Shown in pieces: positions 27,238-34,889 of a stretch of DNA of 64,000 nt. The DNA is from Maribacter forsetii DSM 18668 (lineage in GTDB: Bacteria; Bacteroidota; Bacteroidia; Flavobacteriales; Flavobacteriaceae): NCBI RefSeq assembly GCF_000744105.1, contig NZ_JQLH01000001.1:992001-1056000 (forward strand), written 5' to 3'. The position numbers and the translations under genes were made by a program. The notes below the pieces were generated by a model. The model searched no databases. It saw nothing but the letters and a program-made list of their open reading frames with translations, and had not been told where the DNA came from. Numbering within the stretch: position 1 is the stretch's first letter; each line of letters begins with the position of its first letter.

Positions 27238-27789
27238 ATGGCATACGTTGCAAGATTAAAGAAAGAGTATAAGGAGCGAATAGTAGCTGCCCTTACCGAA
27301 GAGTTTGGTTACAGTAATGTAATGCAGGTTCCTAAGTTAGAGAAGATAGTAATGAGTAGAGGTGTAGGAGCTGCTGTTGCTGATAAGAAACTTATTGACC
27401 ATGCAATAGATGAGATGACTATGATAACGGGTCAAAAAGCCGTTGCTACTATGTCTAAGAAAGATGTTGCTGCCTTTAAATTAAGAAAAGGTATGCCAAT
27501 TGGTGCAAAAGTTACCTTAAGAGGTGAGCGTATGTACGAATTTTTAGACCGTTTGGTTACTTCTGCGTTACCACGTGTAAGAGATTTTCAAGGTATTAAA
27601 GCTACTGGTTTTGATGGTCGTGGAAATTACAACCTTGGTGTAACGGAGCAAATTATATTTCCTGAAGTTAATATTGATAAAATCAATAGAATTAACGGTA
27701 TGGATATTACATTTGTAACTTCTGCGGATACAGACAAAGAAGCGAAATCATTATTAACAGAATTAGGTTTACCTTTTAAAAAGAATTAG
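27238..27789 (+). CDS. rplE: 50S ribosomal protein L5
   Basis: A protein of 183 residues. It contains the L5 signature VPKLEKIVMSRGVG and the P-site contacting loop with LPRVRDFQGI, plus FDGRGNYNLGVTEQIIFPE. It binds 5S rRNA with L18. In E. coli the S8-binding control site overlaps the start of this gene. Confidence 0.98.
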   Translation: MAYVARLKKEYKERIVAALTEEFGYSNVMQVPKLEKIVMSRGVGAAVADKKLIDHAIDEMTMITGQKAVATMSKKDVAAFKLRKGMPIGAKVTLRGERMYEFLDRLVTSALPRVRDFQGIKATGFDGRGNYNLGVTEQIIFPEVNIDKINRINGMDITFVTSADTDKEAKSLLTELGLPFKKN

Positions 27790-27790
27790 T

Positions 27791-28060
27791 ATGGCTAAGG
27801 AATCAATGAAAGCCCGTGAGAGAAAAAGGGAAAAAACTGTAGCAGTTTATGCTGAGAAACGTAAAGCTTTAAAAGAAGCTGGTGATTACGAAGCGCTACA
27901 AAGATTACCTAAAAATGCATCTCCGGTACGTTTACATAACAGATGTAAGTTAACTGGAAGACCTAAAGGTTACATGAGAACTTTTGGTATTTCAAGGGTA
28001 AAATTCAGAGAGATGGCTAACGCTGGTTTAATACCAGGTGTTAAGAAAGCTAGCTGGTAG
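27791..28060 (+). CDS. rpsN: 30S ribosomal protein S14 (zinc-free form)
   Basis: A protein of 89 residues, the long form that lacks the paired CxxC zinc ligands; only one Cys is present, in HNRCKLTGRPKGYMR. The C-terminus FGISRVKFREMANAGLIPGVKKASW is typical. It is an integral part of the head near S3 and S10. The start overlaps nothing; one base follows rplE. Confidence 0.98.
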   Translation: MAKESMKARERKREKTVAVYAEKRKALKEAGDYEALQRLPKNASPVRLHNRCKLTGRPKGYMRTFGISRVKFREMANAGLIPGVKKASW

Positions 28061-28076
28061 GTAAAGAATTATTAAT

Positions 28077-28113
28077 GGATTCAGGTTTGGCTTAAGTGCT
28101 GAAAACCGTTTCC
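28077..28113 (+). promoter_or_regulatory. Possible structured leader upstream of rpsH
   Basis: In the 66-base gap before rpsH, GGTTT (28084-28088) pairs with AAACC (28103-28107), enclosed by GGA/TCC (28077-28079, 28111-28113). An alternative pairing, TTCAG (28080-28084) with CTGAA (28099-28103), interleaves with it, which would permit a pseudoknot. S8 is a known autoregulator in E. coli. The helices are short. Confidence 0.3.
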
Positions 28114-28126
28114 GAATTATATACAT

Positions 28127-28525
28127 ATGGTAACAGATACTATTGCAGATTACCTAACGAGAGTTAGAAACGCGAGTAGAGCGGGACATAGGGTTGTTGA
28201 AATCCCTGCGTCGAATCTAAAGAAAGAAATTACTAAAATATTATTCGACCAAGGATATATTTTGAGTTACAAGTTCGAAGAGAGCAAAGTTCAAGGATCT
28301 ATAAAAATAGCTTTGAAGTATGATAAGCTTACAAAAGAACCTGTTATCAAGAAAATACAGCGTATAAGTAAGCCTGGTCTTAGAAAATATGCAGGTAACG
28401 AAGATTTACCTCGTGTATTGAATGGTTTGGGTATTGCAATCGTTTCTACATCTCATGGTGTAATGACTAGCAAGCAGGCTAAGGCAGAGAAAGTTGGTGG
28501 TGAAGTTTTATGCTACGTTTATTAA
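28127..28525 (+). CDS. rpsH: 30S ribosomal protein S8
   Basis: A protein of 132 residues. The N-terminal TIADYLTRVRNASRAGH and C-terminal STSHGVMTSKQAKAEKVGGEVLCYVY are diagnostic. Primary 16S central-domain binder and, in E. coli, repressor of the spc operon. A 66-base gap precedes it. Confidence 0.98.
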   Translation: MVTDTIADYLTRVRNASRAGHRVVEIPASNLKKEITKILFDQGYILSYKFEESKVQGSIKIALKYDKLTKEPVIKKIQRISKPGLRKYAGNEDLPRVLNGLGIAIVSTSHGVMTSKQAKAEKVGGEVLCYVY

Positions 28526-28544
28526 TTGATAAAAGATTTAGAAA

Positions 28545-29087
28545 ATGTCTAGAATAGGTAATAATCCAGTCGCAATTCCTGAAGGGGTTACAGTTGAAAT
28601 CAACGACAATATCATTTCTGTTAAAGGAAAGTTAGGTGAGTTGACTCAAGAGTTCTCAGGAGTATCGGTTAAAGTAGAAGACGGACAGGCTTTCGTTACA
28701 AGGCCATCTGATTCTAAGGACCATAAAGCAAAGCACGGTTTATATAGATCACTTATCACCAATATGGTAGAAGGTGTATCTAAAGGATGGACCAAAGAAT
28801 TAGAATTAGTAGGTGTAGGATATAGAGCAAGTAATCAAGGTCAAAAACTTGATTTGGCTTTAGGTTTTTCTCATAATATTGTTTTTGATCTTGCCCCAGA
28901 GGTAAAGGTTGAGACTATATCTGAAAAAGGTAAAAACCCTATTGTAAAGCTTACTTCTCATGACAAGCAATTAGTTGGTCATATAGCAGCAAAGATTAGA
29001 TCTTTCCGTAGTCCGGAGCCGTACAAAGGGAAAGGAATTAAGTTTGTAGGTGAAATATTAAGAAGAAAAGCTGGTAAATCAGCTTAA
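28545..29087 (+). CDS. rplF: 50S ribosomal protein L6
   Basis: A protein of 180 residues, two tandem L6 folds. It starts MSRIGNNPVAIPEGV and has GVGYRASNQGQKLDLALGFSH, with the C-terminal signature RSPEPYKGKGIKFVGEILRRKAGK. Located near the factor-binding site. Confidence 0.98.
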   Translation: MSRIGNNPVAIPEGVTVEINDNIISVKGKLGELTQEFSGVSVKVEDGQAFVTRPSDSKDHKAKHGLYRSLITNMVEGVSKGWTKELELVGVGYRASNQGQKLDLALGFSHNIVFDLAPEVKVETISEKGKNPIVKLTSHDKQLVGHIAAKIRSFRSPEPYKGKGIKFVGEILRRKAGKSA

Positions 29088-29098
29088 TAAAGGATATT

Positions 29099-29455
29099 AT
29101 GGGATTATCAAAAACACAAAGAAAATTAAGAATCCGACGTAGAATACGTAAGGTTTCTTCTGGAACTGCAGCTAAACCAAGATTATCTGTATTTAGAAGT
29201 AACAGCGAAATTTACGCTCAAGTTATAGACGACGTTAAAGGAGTCACTTTAGTATCCGCTTCTTCAAGAGATAAGGATATTGCAAAAGTAAAAGGAAATA
29301 AAACCGAGATTGCTGCTTTGGTTGGTAAAACAATCGCTGAGAAATCTGTTAAAGCTGGCTTAGATAAAGTTGCTTTTGATAGAGGAGGTAATTTGTATCA
29401 TGGAAGAGTAAAATCTTTAGCTGATGGTGCAAGAGAAGCAGGACTAAAATTCTAA
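29099..29455 (+). CDS. rplR: 50S ribosomal protein L18
   Basis: A protein of 118 residues. Basic N-terminus (KTQRKLRIRRRIRKVSSGT), core RLSVFRSNSEIYAQVIDD, and C-terminal FDRGGNLYHGRVKSLADGAREAGL. It binds 5S rRNA together with L5. Confidence 0.98.
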   Translation: MGLSKTQRKLRIRRRIRKVSSGTAAKPRLSVFRSNSEIYAQVIDDVKGVTLVSASSRDKDIAKVKGNKTEIAALVGKTIAEKSVKAGLDKVAFDRGGNLYHGRVKSLADGAREAGLKF

Positions 29456-29464
29456 TATACTAGT

Positions 29465-29989
29465 ATGTTCCAAAAATATAAAAACGTAGAGACTGTTAAA
29501 CCAGGTGGTTTAGATTTAAAAGATAAATTAGTTGGTATTCAACGTGTAACTAAGGTAACAAAAGGTGGTAGAGCATTTGGTTTTTCTGCAATTGTTGTTG
29601 TAGGTGATGAGAATGGTGTTGTAGGTCACGGTTTAGGTAAATCAAAAGAGGTTGCTACTGCAATTGCAAAGGCAATTGAAGATGGCAAGAAGAATTTAAT
29701 TCGTATTCCTTTAAATAAAGGAACTTTACCTCACGAGCAAAAAGGTAAATTTGGTGGTGCAAGAGTTTATATTCAGCCTGCATCTCATGGTACCGGAGTT
29801 ATTGCTGGTGGTGCTGTAAGATCAGTATTAGAATCTGTAGGTGTACATGATGTATTATCTAAGTCTCAGGGTTCATCCAATCCACATAACGTTGTAAAGG
29901 CTACATTTGATGCCTTATTACAACTTAGAGATGCAAAAACCATTGCTACACAAAGAGGTGTTTCTTTAGAAAAAGTGTTTAAAGGTTAA
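29465..29989 (+). CDS. rpsE: 30S ribosomal protein S5
   Basis: A protein of 174 residues. Double-stranded RNA-binding-like N-domain with RVTKVTKGGRAFGFSAIVVVGD, then the S5 C-domain (GGAVRSVLESVGVHDVLSKS, NPHNVVKATFDAL). It acts in decoding accuracy and at the mRNA entry. It ends 10 bases before rpmD. Confidence 0.98.
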   Translation: MFQKYKNVETVKPGGLDLKDKLVGIQRVTKVTKGGRAFGFSAIVVVGDENGVVGHGLGKSKEVATAIAKAIEDGKKNLIRIPLNKGTLPHEQKGKFGGARVYIQPASHGTGVIAGGAVRSVLESVGVHDVLSKSQGSSNPHNVVKATFDALLQLRDAKTIATQRGVSLEKVFKG

Positions 29990-29999
29990 GAGGAAAATT

Positions 30000-30179
30000 A
30001 TGGCAAAGATTAAAGTTACACAGTTAAAAAGTGGAATTAAGAAACCTCAAAATCAAAAAAGGACTTTAGAGGCTCTTGGTTTAAAAAGAATTGGTCAGGT
30101 TGTAGAACATGATGATACACCTAACATTCTTGGTATGATAAATAAAGTTAAACATTTAGTTTCCACTGAGGAAGCTTAA
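30000..30179 (+). CDS. rpmD: 50S ribosomal protein L30
   Basis: A 59-codon gene between rpsE and rplO. My translation starts MAKIKVTQLKSGIKKP, continues QKRTLEALGLKRIGQVVEH and ends MINKVKHLVSTEEA, matching bacterial L30 over its length. ATG at 30000, TAA at 30177. Position and sequence agree with the standard spc order rpsE-rpmD-rplO. Confidence 0.96.
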   Translation: MAKIKVTQLKSGIKKPQNQKRTLEALGLKRIGQVVEHDDTPNILGMINKVKHLVSTEEA

Positions 30180-30191
30180 ATTTAGAATAAA

Positions 30192-30644
30192 ATGGGTTTA
30201 CATAATTTACAGCCTGCAGAAGGTTCAGTGAATAGAGACGGAAAACGCCTTGGAAGAGGTCAGGGTTCTGGAAAAGGAGGAACAGCTGCAAGAGGTCATA
30301 AAGGAGCAAAATCAAGATCTGGTTATTCTAAGAAAATTGGTTTTGAAGGTGGTCAAATGCCTTTGCAACGTCGTGTGCCTAAGTTCGGTTTTACGAATAT
30401 CAATCGTAAGAGCTACCAAGGTATCAATTTAGAAAAGTTGCAAGAGCTTGTTGATAACAAAGTCATAACCAATGAAGTTTCTTTAGATCTTTTGATTGAG
30501 AATGGTTTAGTTGGTAAGAACGATTTAGTGAAAATTTTAGGAAATGGTGAATTAAAAGCATCTCTTAAAATTTCAGTACATAAATTTACAGCATCTGCCA
30601 AAGCAGCTATTGAAGCGGCAGGTGGTGAAGCAATAAGTTTGTAA
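30192..30644 (+). CDS. rplO: 50S ribosomal protein L15
   Basis: A protein of 150 residues. Gly/Arg-rich N-terminus (GKRLGRGQGSGKGGTAARGHKG) and C-terminal L15 signature (KASLKISVHKFTASAKAAIEAAGGE). Late 50S assembly protein. secY follows after 14 bases, as in the classical spc operon. Confidence 0.98.
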   Translation: MGLHNLQPAEGSVNRDGKRLGRGQGSGKGGTAARGHKGAKSRSGYSKKIGFEGGQMPLQRRVPKFGFTNINRKSYQGINLEKLQELVDNKVITNEVSLDLLIENGLVGKNDLVKILGNGELKASLKISVHKFTASAKAAIEAAGGEAISL

Positions 30645-30658
30645 GCATAAACGAGAGC

Positions 30659-32002
30659 ATGAAGAATTTTATTGATACAATATCCAATATTTGGAAGATA
30701 GAAGAGCTAAGAAATAGAATTCTTATAACATTAGGTCTTTTATTGGTTTACCGTTTTGGTTGTCAAATAGTACTTCCAGGTATAGATTCAACACAATTAG
30801 GTGGTTTAACGGATAGTACTGATCAAGGTATTTTTGGTCTTTTAAATGCATTTACAGGAGGAGCGTTTGCTAATGCTTCTGTTTTTGCATTAGGTATCAT
30901 GCCTTACATATCTGCATCTATTGTAGTTCAATTAATGGGTATTGCAATTCCTTATCTTCAGAAATTACAAAAAGAAGGAGAAAGCGGTCGTAAGACTATT
31001 AATCAAATTACTAGGTGGTTAACCATCGGTATTTGTATTGTTCAAGCTCCTGCATACCTGTATGGTCTTGAGGCTTTCGGTGTAAGGGATAGTGCTTTCT
31101 TATTAGGGAAAGGATTAGATTTTATGGTTCCAGCTGTTATTATATTGGTAACAGGTACTGTTTTTGCAATGTGGTTGGGTGAGAAAATTACTGATAAAGG
31201 TATTGGTAATGGTATCTCACTTTTGATTATGATAGGTATAATCGCTACAATGCCTCAGTCGTTTGTTCAAGAATTTATATCAAGAACTACTAATAATAAT
31301 GGTGGATTAATGTTCATATTAATTGAAGTTATTGTTTGGTTCTTAGTGATTTTGGCTTGTATTCTGTTAGTAATGGCTACAAGACAAATTCCTGTGCAGT
31401 ATGCAAGAAGAACCGCTTCTGGTGGTTATGAGAAAAACATCATGGGTTCTAGACAGTATATTCCATTAAAGTTAAATGCTTCAGGAGTAATGCCAATAAT
31501 CTTTGCTCAGGCAATAATGTTTGTACCGGGTATGATAGGTGGGGCTTTTGATGATACTTCATTTGGACAATGGATGCAAGTACAGTTTAGCGATATCTTT
31601 GGTTGGGCTTATAATTTGCTTTTCGCAATATTGATTATAATCTTCACATATTTTTATACTGCAATTACGGTTCCTACCAATAAGATGGCAGATGACCTTA
31701 AAAGGAGTGGTGGTTTTATCCCTGGAATTCGTCCAGGAAAAGAAACTGGAGATTATTTAGATAAGATTATGTCATTAATAACGTTACCTGGATCTATTTT
31801 CTTAGCTTTGCTGGCTATTTTACCGGCGATAGTGGTAAAGTTGATGGATGTACAAGCTGGATGGGCGTTATTTTACGGTGGTACTTCACTTTTAATTATG
31901 GTGGGTGTTGCTATAGATACGGTACAACAAGTTAATTCGTATTTGTTGAATAGACATTATGACGGCTTAATGAAAACTGGTAAAAATAGAAAAGTAGCAT
32001 AA
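30659..32002 (+). CDS. secY: Protein translocase subunit SecY
   Basis: A 447-residue channel subunit of the Sec translocon with ten predicted membrane helices. Landmarks are the plug/TM2 segment (GIMPYISASIVVQLMG), the C4 loop YARRTASGGYEKNIMG, and the C5 loop with GGFIPGIRPGKETGDYLDKI, which contacts SecA and the ribosome. SecE and SecG are not in this window. It is followed by infA at 3 bases. Confidence 0.98.
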   Translation: MKNFIDTISNIWKIEELRNRILITLGLLLVYRFGCQIVLPGIDSTQLGGLTDSTDQGIFGLLNAFTGGAFANASVFALGIMPYISASIVVQLMGIAIPYLQKLQKEGESGRKTINQITRWLTIGICIVQAPAYLYGLEAFGVRDSAFLLGKGLDFMVPAVIILVTGTVFAMWLGEKITDKGIGNGISLLIMIGIIATMPQSFVQEFISRTTNNNGGLMFILIEVIVWFLVILACILLVMATRQIPVQYARRTASGGYEKNIMGSRQYIPLKLNASGVMPIIFAQAIMFVPGMIGGAFDDTSFGQWMQVQFSDIFGWAYNLLFAILIIIFTYFYTAITVPTNKMADDLKRSGGFIPGIRPGKETGDYLDKIMSLITLPGSIFLALLAILPAIVVKLMDVQAGWALFYGGTSLLIMVGVAIDTVQQVNSYLLNRHYDGLMKTGKNRKVA

Positions 32003-32005
32003 TTT

Positions 32006-32221
32006 ATGGCTAAGCAGGCAGCAATAGAACAAGATGGATCTATCATTGAAGCATTATCAAATGCAATGTTTCGTGTAGAATTGGAGAATGGACATGTGGT
32101 AACAGCGCATATATCAGGTAAGATGCGTATGCACTATATTAAACTATTACCTGGAGATAAGGTTAAATTGGAGATGAGTCCTTATGACCTTACTAAAGCA
32201 AGAATTACATATAGATACTAA
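32006..32221 (+). CDS. infA: Translation initiation factor IF-1
   Basis: A protein of 71 residues, one S1-like OB fold: EQDGSIIEALSNAMFRVELE, AHISGKMRMHYIKLLPGD, VKLEMSPYDLTKARITYRY. It occupies the 30S A-site during initiation. Unlike in Bacteroides, no map gene stands between secY and infA; it is followed by rpmJ. Confidence 0.98.
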   Translation: MAKQAAIEQDGSIIEALSNAMFRVELENGHVVTAHISGKMRMHYIKLLPGDKVKLEMSPYDLTKARITYRY

Positions 32222-32229
32222 GATACAAG

Positions 32230-32346
32230 ATGAAAGTAAGAGCATCAGTTAAGAAGAGAAGTGCCGACTGCAAGATTGTTCGCAGAAAAGGCAGGTTGTA
32301 CGTAATCAACAAAAAGAATCCTAGATTTAAACAAAGACAAGGGTAA
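32230..32346 (+). CDS. rpmJ: 50S ribosomal protein L36 (zinc-free form)
   Basis: A gene of 38 codons plus stop between infA and rpsM. My translation begins MKVRASVKKRSADCKIVRRK and ends NPRFKQRQG. It keeps one Cys (Cys14) and lacks the other two Cys and the His that bind zinc in the canonical form, so it is the zinc-independent type. Position and ends match L36 exactly. Confidence 0.95.
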   Translation: MKVRASVKKRSADCKIVRRKGRLYVINKKNPRFKQRQG

Positions 32347-32348
32347 TT

Positions 32349-32723
32349 ATGGCAAGAATCGCAGGTATAGATATACCAAAACAAAAGAGAGGTGTTATCG
32401 CCTTAACCTATATTTTCGGAATTGGAAGAAGTAGGTCACAAGAAATATTGAGTAAAGCCCAAGTTAGCGAGGATACTAAGGTTTCTGATTGGAATGATGA
32501 TGAAATAGGTCGTATCAGGGAAGCTGTTTCTGAATTTACCATTGAAGGTGAGTTACGTTCAGAAACTCAGTTGAACATTAAGCGTTTAATGGATATTGGC
32601 TGTTATAGAGGAATTCGTCACAGGTCAGGTTTGCCTTTAAGAGGTCAACGTACCAAAAACAACTCTAGAACTAGAAAAGGAAAGCGTAAAACAGTTGCTA
32701 ACAAGAAGAAAGCAACTAAATAA
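32349..32723 (+). CDS. rpsM: 30S ribosomal protein S13
   Basis: A protein of 124 residues. It starts MARIAGIDIPKQKRGVIALTYIFGIG and has the C-terminal signature CYRGIRHRSGLPLRGQRTKNNSRTRKG. It forms bridges to the 50S and contacts P-site tRNA through its tail. First r-protein of the alpha-type segment. Confidence 0.98.
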   Translation: MARIAGIDIPKQKRGVIALTYIFGIGRSRSQEILSKAQVSEDTKVSDWNDDEIGRIREAVSEFTIEGELRSETQLNIKRLMDIGCYRGIRHRSGLPLRGQRTKNNSRTRKGKRKTVANKKKATK

Positions 32724-32732
32724 TAATTAGGT

Positions 32733-33125
32733 ATGGCAAAGGCAAATACTAAAGTTACCAAGAAACGTAAAGTTATAGTTGATTCTGTTGGTGAAGCGCA
32801 CATAAGTGCATCTTTTAACAACATCATTATCTCTTTGACAAATAAAAAGGGAGATGTTATTTCTTGGTCATCTGCCGGTAAATTAGGTTTTAGAGGGTCT
32901 AAGAAAAACACACCTTATGCTGCACAAGTTGCTGCAGAGGATTGTTCTAAAGTTGCTCATGAAGCAGGTTTAAGAAAAGTTAAGGTATATGTAAAAGGTC
33001 CAGGTAATGGTAGAGAATCTGCAATCAGGTCTTTACATAATGCTGGTATCGAAGTAACTGAGATTATCGATGTTACTCCAATGCCTCACAACGGATGTAG
33101 ACCTCCTAAGAGAAGAAGAGTTTAA
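32733..33125 (+). CDS. rpsK: 30S ribosomal protein S11
   Basis: A protein of 130 residues. Signature segments are AHISASFNNIIISLTNKKG and NAGIEVTEIIDVTPMPHNGCRPPKRRRV. It is located in the platform near the E-site. An 89-base structured gap follows before rpsD. Confidence 0.98.
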   Translation: MAKANTKVTKKRKVIVDSVGEAHISASFNNIIISLTNKKGDVISWSSAGKLGFRGSKKNTPYAAQVAAEDCSKVAHEAGLRKVKVYVKGPGNGRESAIRSLHNAGIEVTEIIDVTPMPHNGCRPPKRRRV

Positions 33126-33147
33126 TTAATTACTATTATATTTCACC

Positions 33148-33201
33148 GAAAGTGTAGTTACGATTATCGAAGGATAAGCCTTAATTCATAATCTCACTTT
33201 C
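33148..33201 (+). promoter_or_regulatory. Structured RNA leader upstream of rpsD (candidate S4 autoregulatory element)
   Basis: Three nested helices lie in the 89-base rpsK-rpsD gap: GAAAGTG (33148-33154) with CACTTTC (33195-33201); GATTAT (33162-33167) with ATAATC (33188-33193); AAGG (33170-33173) with CCTT (33179-33182). A 7-base bulge, TAGTTAC, lies on the 5' side. S4 controls the alpha operon in E. coli through a leader RNA, so autoregulation is the natural hypothesis. Confidence 0.6.
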
Positions 33202-33214
33202 AAATTAAAAGAAA

Positions 33215-33820
33215 ATGGCAAGATATACAGGACCAAAATCAAAAATCGCTCGTAAATTCGGCGAAGCAATTTTCGGAGATGATAAATCTTTCGAAAAAAA
33301 GAATTACCCTCCAGGAGAACACGGAAACAACAGAAGAAGAGGAAAGAAGTCTGAGTACTCTGTTCAGTTGATGGAGAAGCAAAAAGCTAAATATACTTAC
33401 GGTATTTTAGAAAAGCAATTTAGAAACTTATTCCAAACTGCAAAGAGAAAAGAAGGTGTTGCTGGTGAGATTTTACTTCAATTATGTGAGTCTCGTTTAG
33501 ATAACGTAGTTTTTAGAATGGGTATTTCTCCAACTAGAAGTGGTGCAAGACAATTAGTTTCTCATAGACATATTACAGTTAATGGAGAGTTGGTTAATAT
33601 ACCTTCTTACTCATTAAAAGCAGGAGATGTTGTTGGTGTTAGAGAAAAATCTAAATCATTACAAAGTATACAAGATTCATTAGCTGCTAGTAGTGCAGTA
33701 TATGAGTGGATTTCTTGGAACAGTGAGAAGAAGGAAGGTACTTATGTTAGTATTCCAGAAAGATTACAGATTCCAGAAAATATCAAAGAACAATTAATCG
33801 TGGAGTTATACTCTAAATAA
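33215..33820 (+). CDS. rpsD: 30S ribosomal protein S4 (zinc-free form)
   Basis: A protein of 201 residues. Basic N-terminus (MARYTGPKSKIARKFGEAIF, YPPGEHGNNRRRGKK) without the CxxC zinc cluster of other S4s. An S4 RNA-binding domain spans about residues 92-155 (ESRLDNVVFRMGISPTRSGAR, VSHRHITVNGELVNIPSY). It is a primary 16S 5'-domain binder. A structured leader precedes it. Confidence 0.98.
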   Translation: MARYTGPKSKIARKFGEAIFGDDKSFEKKNYPPGEHGNNRRRGKKSEYSVQLMEKQKAKYTYGILEKQFRNLFQTAKRKEGVAGEILLQLCESRLDNVVFRMGISPTRSGARQLVSHRHITVNGELVNIPSYSLKAGDVVGVREKSKSLQSIQDSLAASSAVYEWISWNSEKKEGTYVSIPERLQIPENIKEQLIVELYSK

Positions 33821-33837
33821 ACAATACCGATCCAATT

Positions 33838-34830
33838 ATGGCATTATTTAATTTTCAGAAACCCGATAAAGTAATAATGATCGATTCCTCTGATTTCGAA
33901 GGGAAGTTCGAATTTCGCCCTTTGGAACCTGGTTATGGATTAACTGTTGGGAATGCATTAAGACGAGTATTGCTTTCTTCTTTAGAGGGTCATGCAATTA
34001 CTTCGGTTAGGATTGATAAGGTAGAGCATGAGTTTTCTACCATACCTGGCGTTGTTGAAGATGTAACAGAGATTATATTAAACTTGAAACAAGTTCGTTT
34101 CAAGAAGCAAATAGAAGATTCTGAAGCCGAAGTTGTTTCAATTTCTGTAAGTGGTAAGAATCAATTAACTGCTGGTGATTTTCAAAAGTTTATTTCTGGA
34201 TATCAAGTTTTAAATCCGGATTTAGTTCTTTGTAATATGGATGCTAAAGTTAGTATCAATATGGAGATAACTATTGAAAAAGGTAGAGGTTATGTTCCTG
34301 CAGAGGAAAATAAGAAATCTGGTGCACCATTAGGTACAATAGCTGTTGATTCTATTTTTACGCCAATTAAGAATGTAAAATATAGTATTGAAAACTTTCG
34401 TGTAGAGCAAAAAACCGATTATGAAAAGTTGGTTTTTGAAATATCTTCAGATGGATCAATTCATCCAAAAGATGCTTTAACTGAAGCAGCAAAAGTTCTT
34501 ATACATCACTTCATGTTATTCTCTGATGAGCGTATTACATTAGAAGCTGATGAAATTGCTCAGACTGAGACTTATGATGAAGAGTCTTTACACATGAGAC
34601 AATTGTTGAAAACTAAATTAGTTGATATGGACCTTTCTGTTCGTGCTCTAAACTGTTTAAAAGCTGCTGAAGTTGATACTTTAGGAGATTTAGTTTCCTT
34701 CAATAAGAATGATTTAATGAAGTTTAGAAACTTCGGTAAGAAATCTTTAACTGAACTTGAAGAACTTGTGATTAACAAGGGATTAAGTTTTGGTATGGAT
34801 TTATCAAAATACAAATTAGATAAAGATTAA
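33838..34830 (+). CDS. rpoA: RNA polymerase alpha subunit
   Basis: A 330-residue protein with both domains: an N-terminal dimerisation domain (EPGYGLTVGNALRRVLLSSLEGHAITSVRI) and the C-terminal domain (LDLSVRALNCLKAAEVDTLGDLV, FRNFGKKSLTELEELV), which binds UP elements and activators. Normal length and gene order (rpsD-rpoA-rplQ). A short structured gap separates it from rplQ. Confidence 0.98.
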   Translation: MALFNFQKPDKVIMIDSSDFEGKFEFRPLEPGYGLTVGNALRRVLLSSLEGHAITSVRIDKVEHEFSTIPGVVEDVTEIILNLKQVRFKKQIEDSEAEVVSISVSGKNQLTAGDFQKFISGYQVLNPDLVLCNMDAKVSINMEITIEKGRGYVPAEENKKSGAPLGTIAVDSIFTPIKNVKYSIENFRVEQKTDYEKLVFEISSDGSIHPKDALTEAAKVLIHHFMLFSDERITLEADEIAQTETYDEESLHMRQLLKTKLVDMDLSVRALNCLKAAEVDTLGDLVSFNKNDLMKFRNFGKKSLTELEELVINKGLSFGMDLSKYKLDKD

Positions 34831-34833
34831 ATA

Positions 34834-34878
34834 ATCATATTTTGCTCCTCGTTCTGTCGAGTTTGGTAGCAAGATGAT
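34834..34878 (+). promoter_or_regulatory. Three-part hairpin upstream of rplQ (candidate L17 leader)
   Basis: Nested helices fill the 59-base rpoA-rplQ gap: ATCAT (34834-34838) with ATGAT (34874-34878); TTGCT (34842-34846) with AGCAA (34868-34872); CTCG (34848-34851) with CGAG (34858-34861), closing a six-base loop. No T-run follows, so it is not a terminator. It ends 11 bases before the rplQ ATG and could gate translation. Confidence 0.55.
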
Positions 34879-34889
34879 AAAATTAAAAC

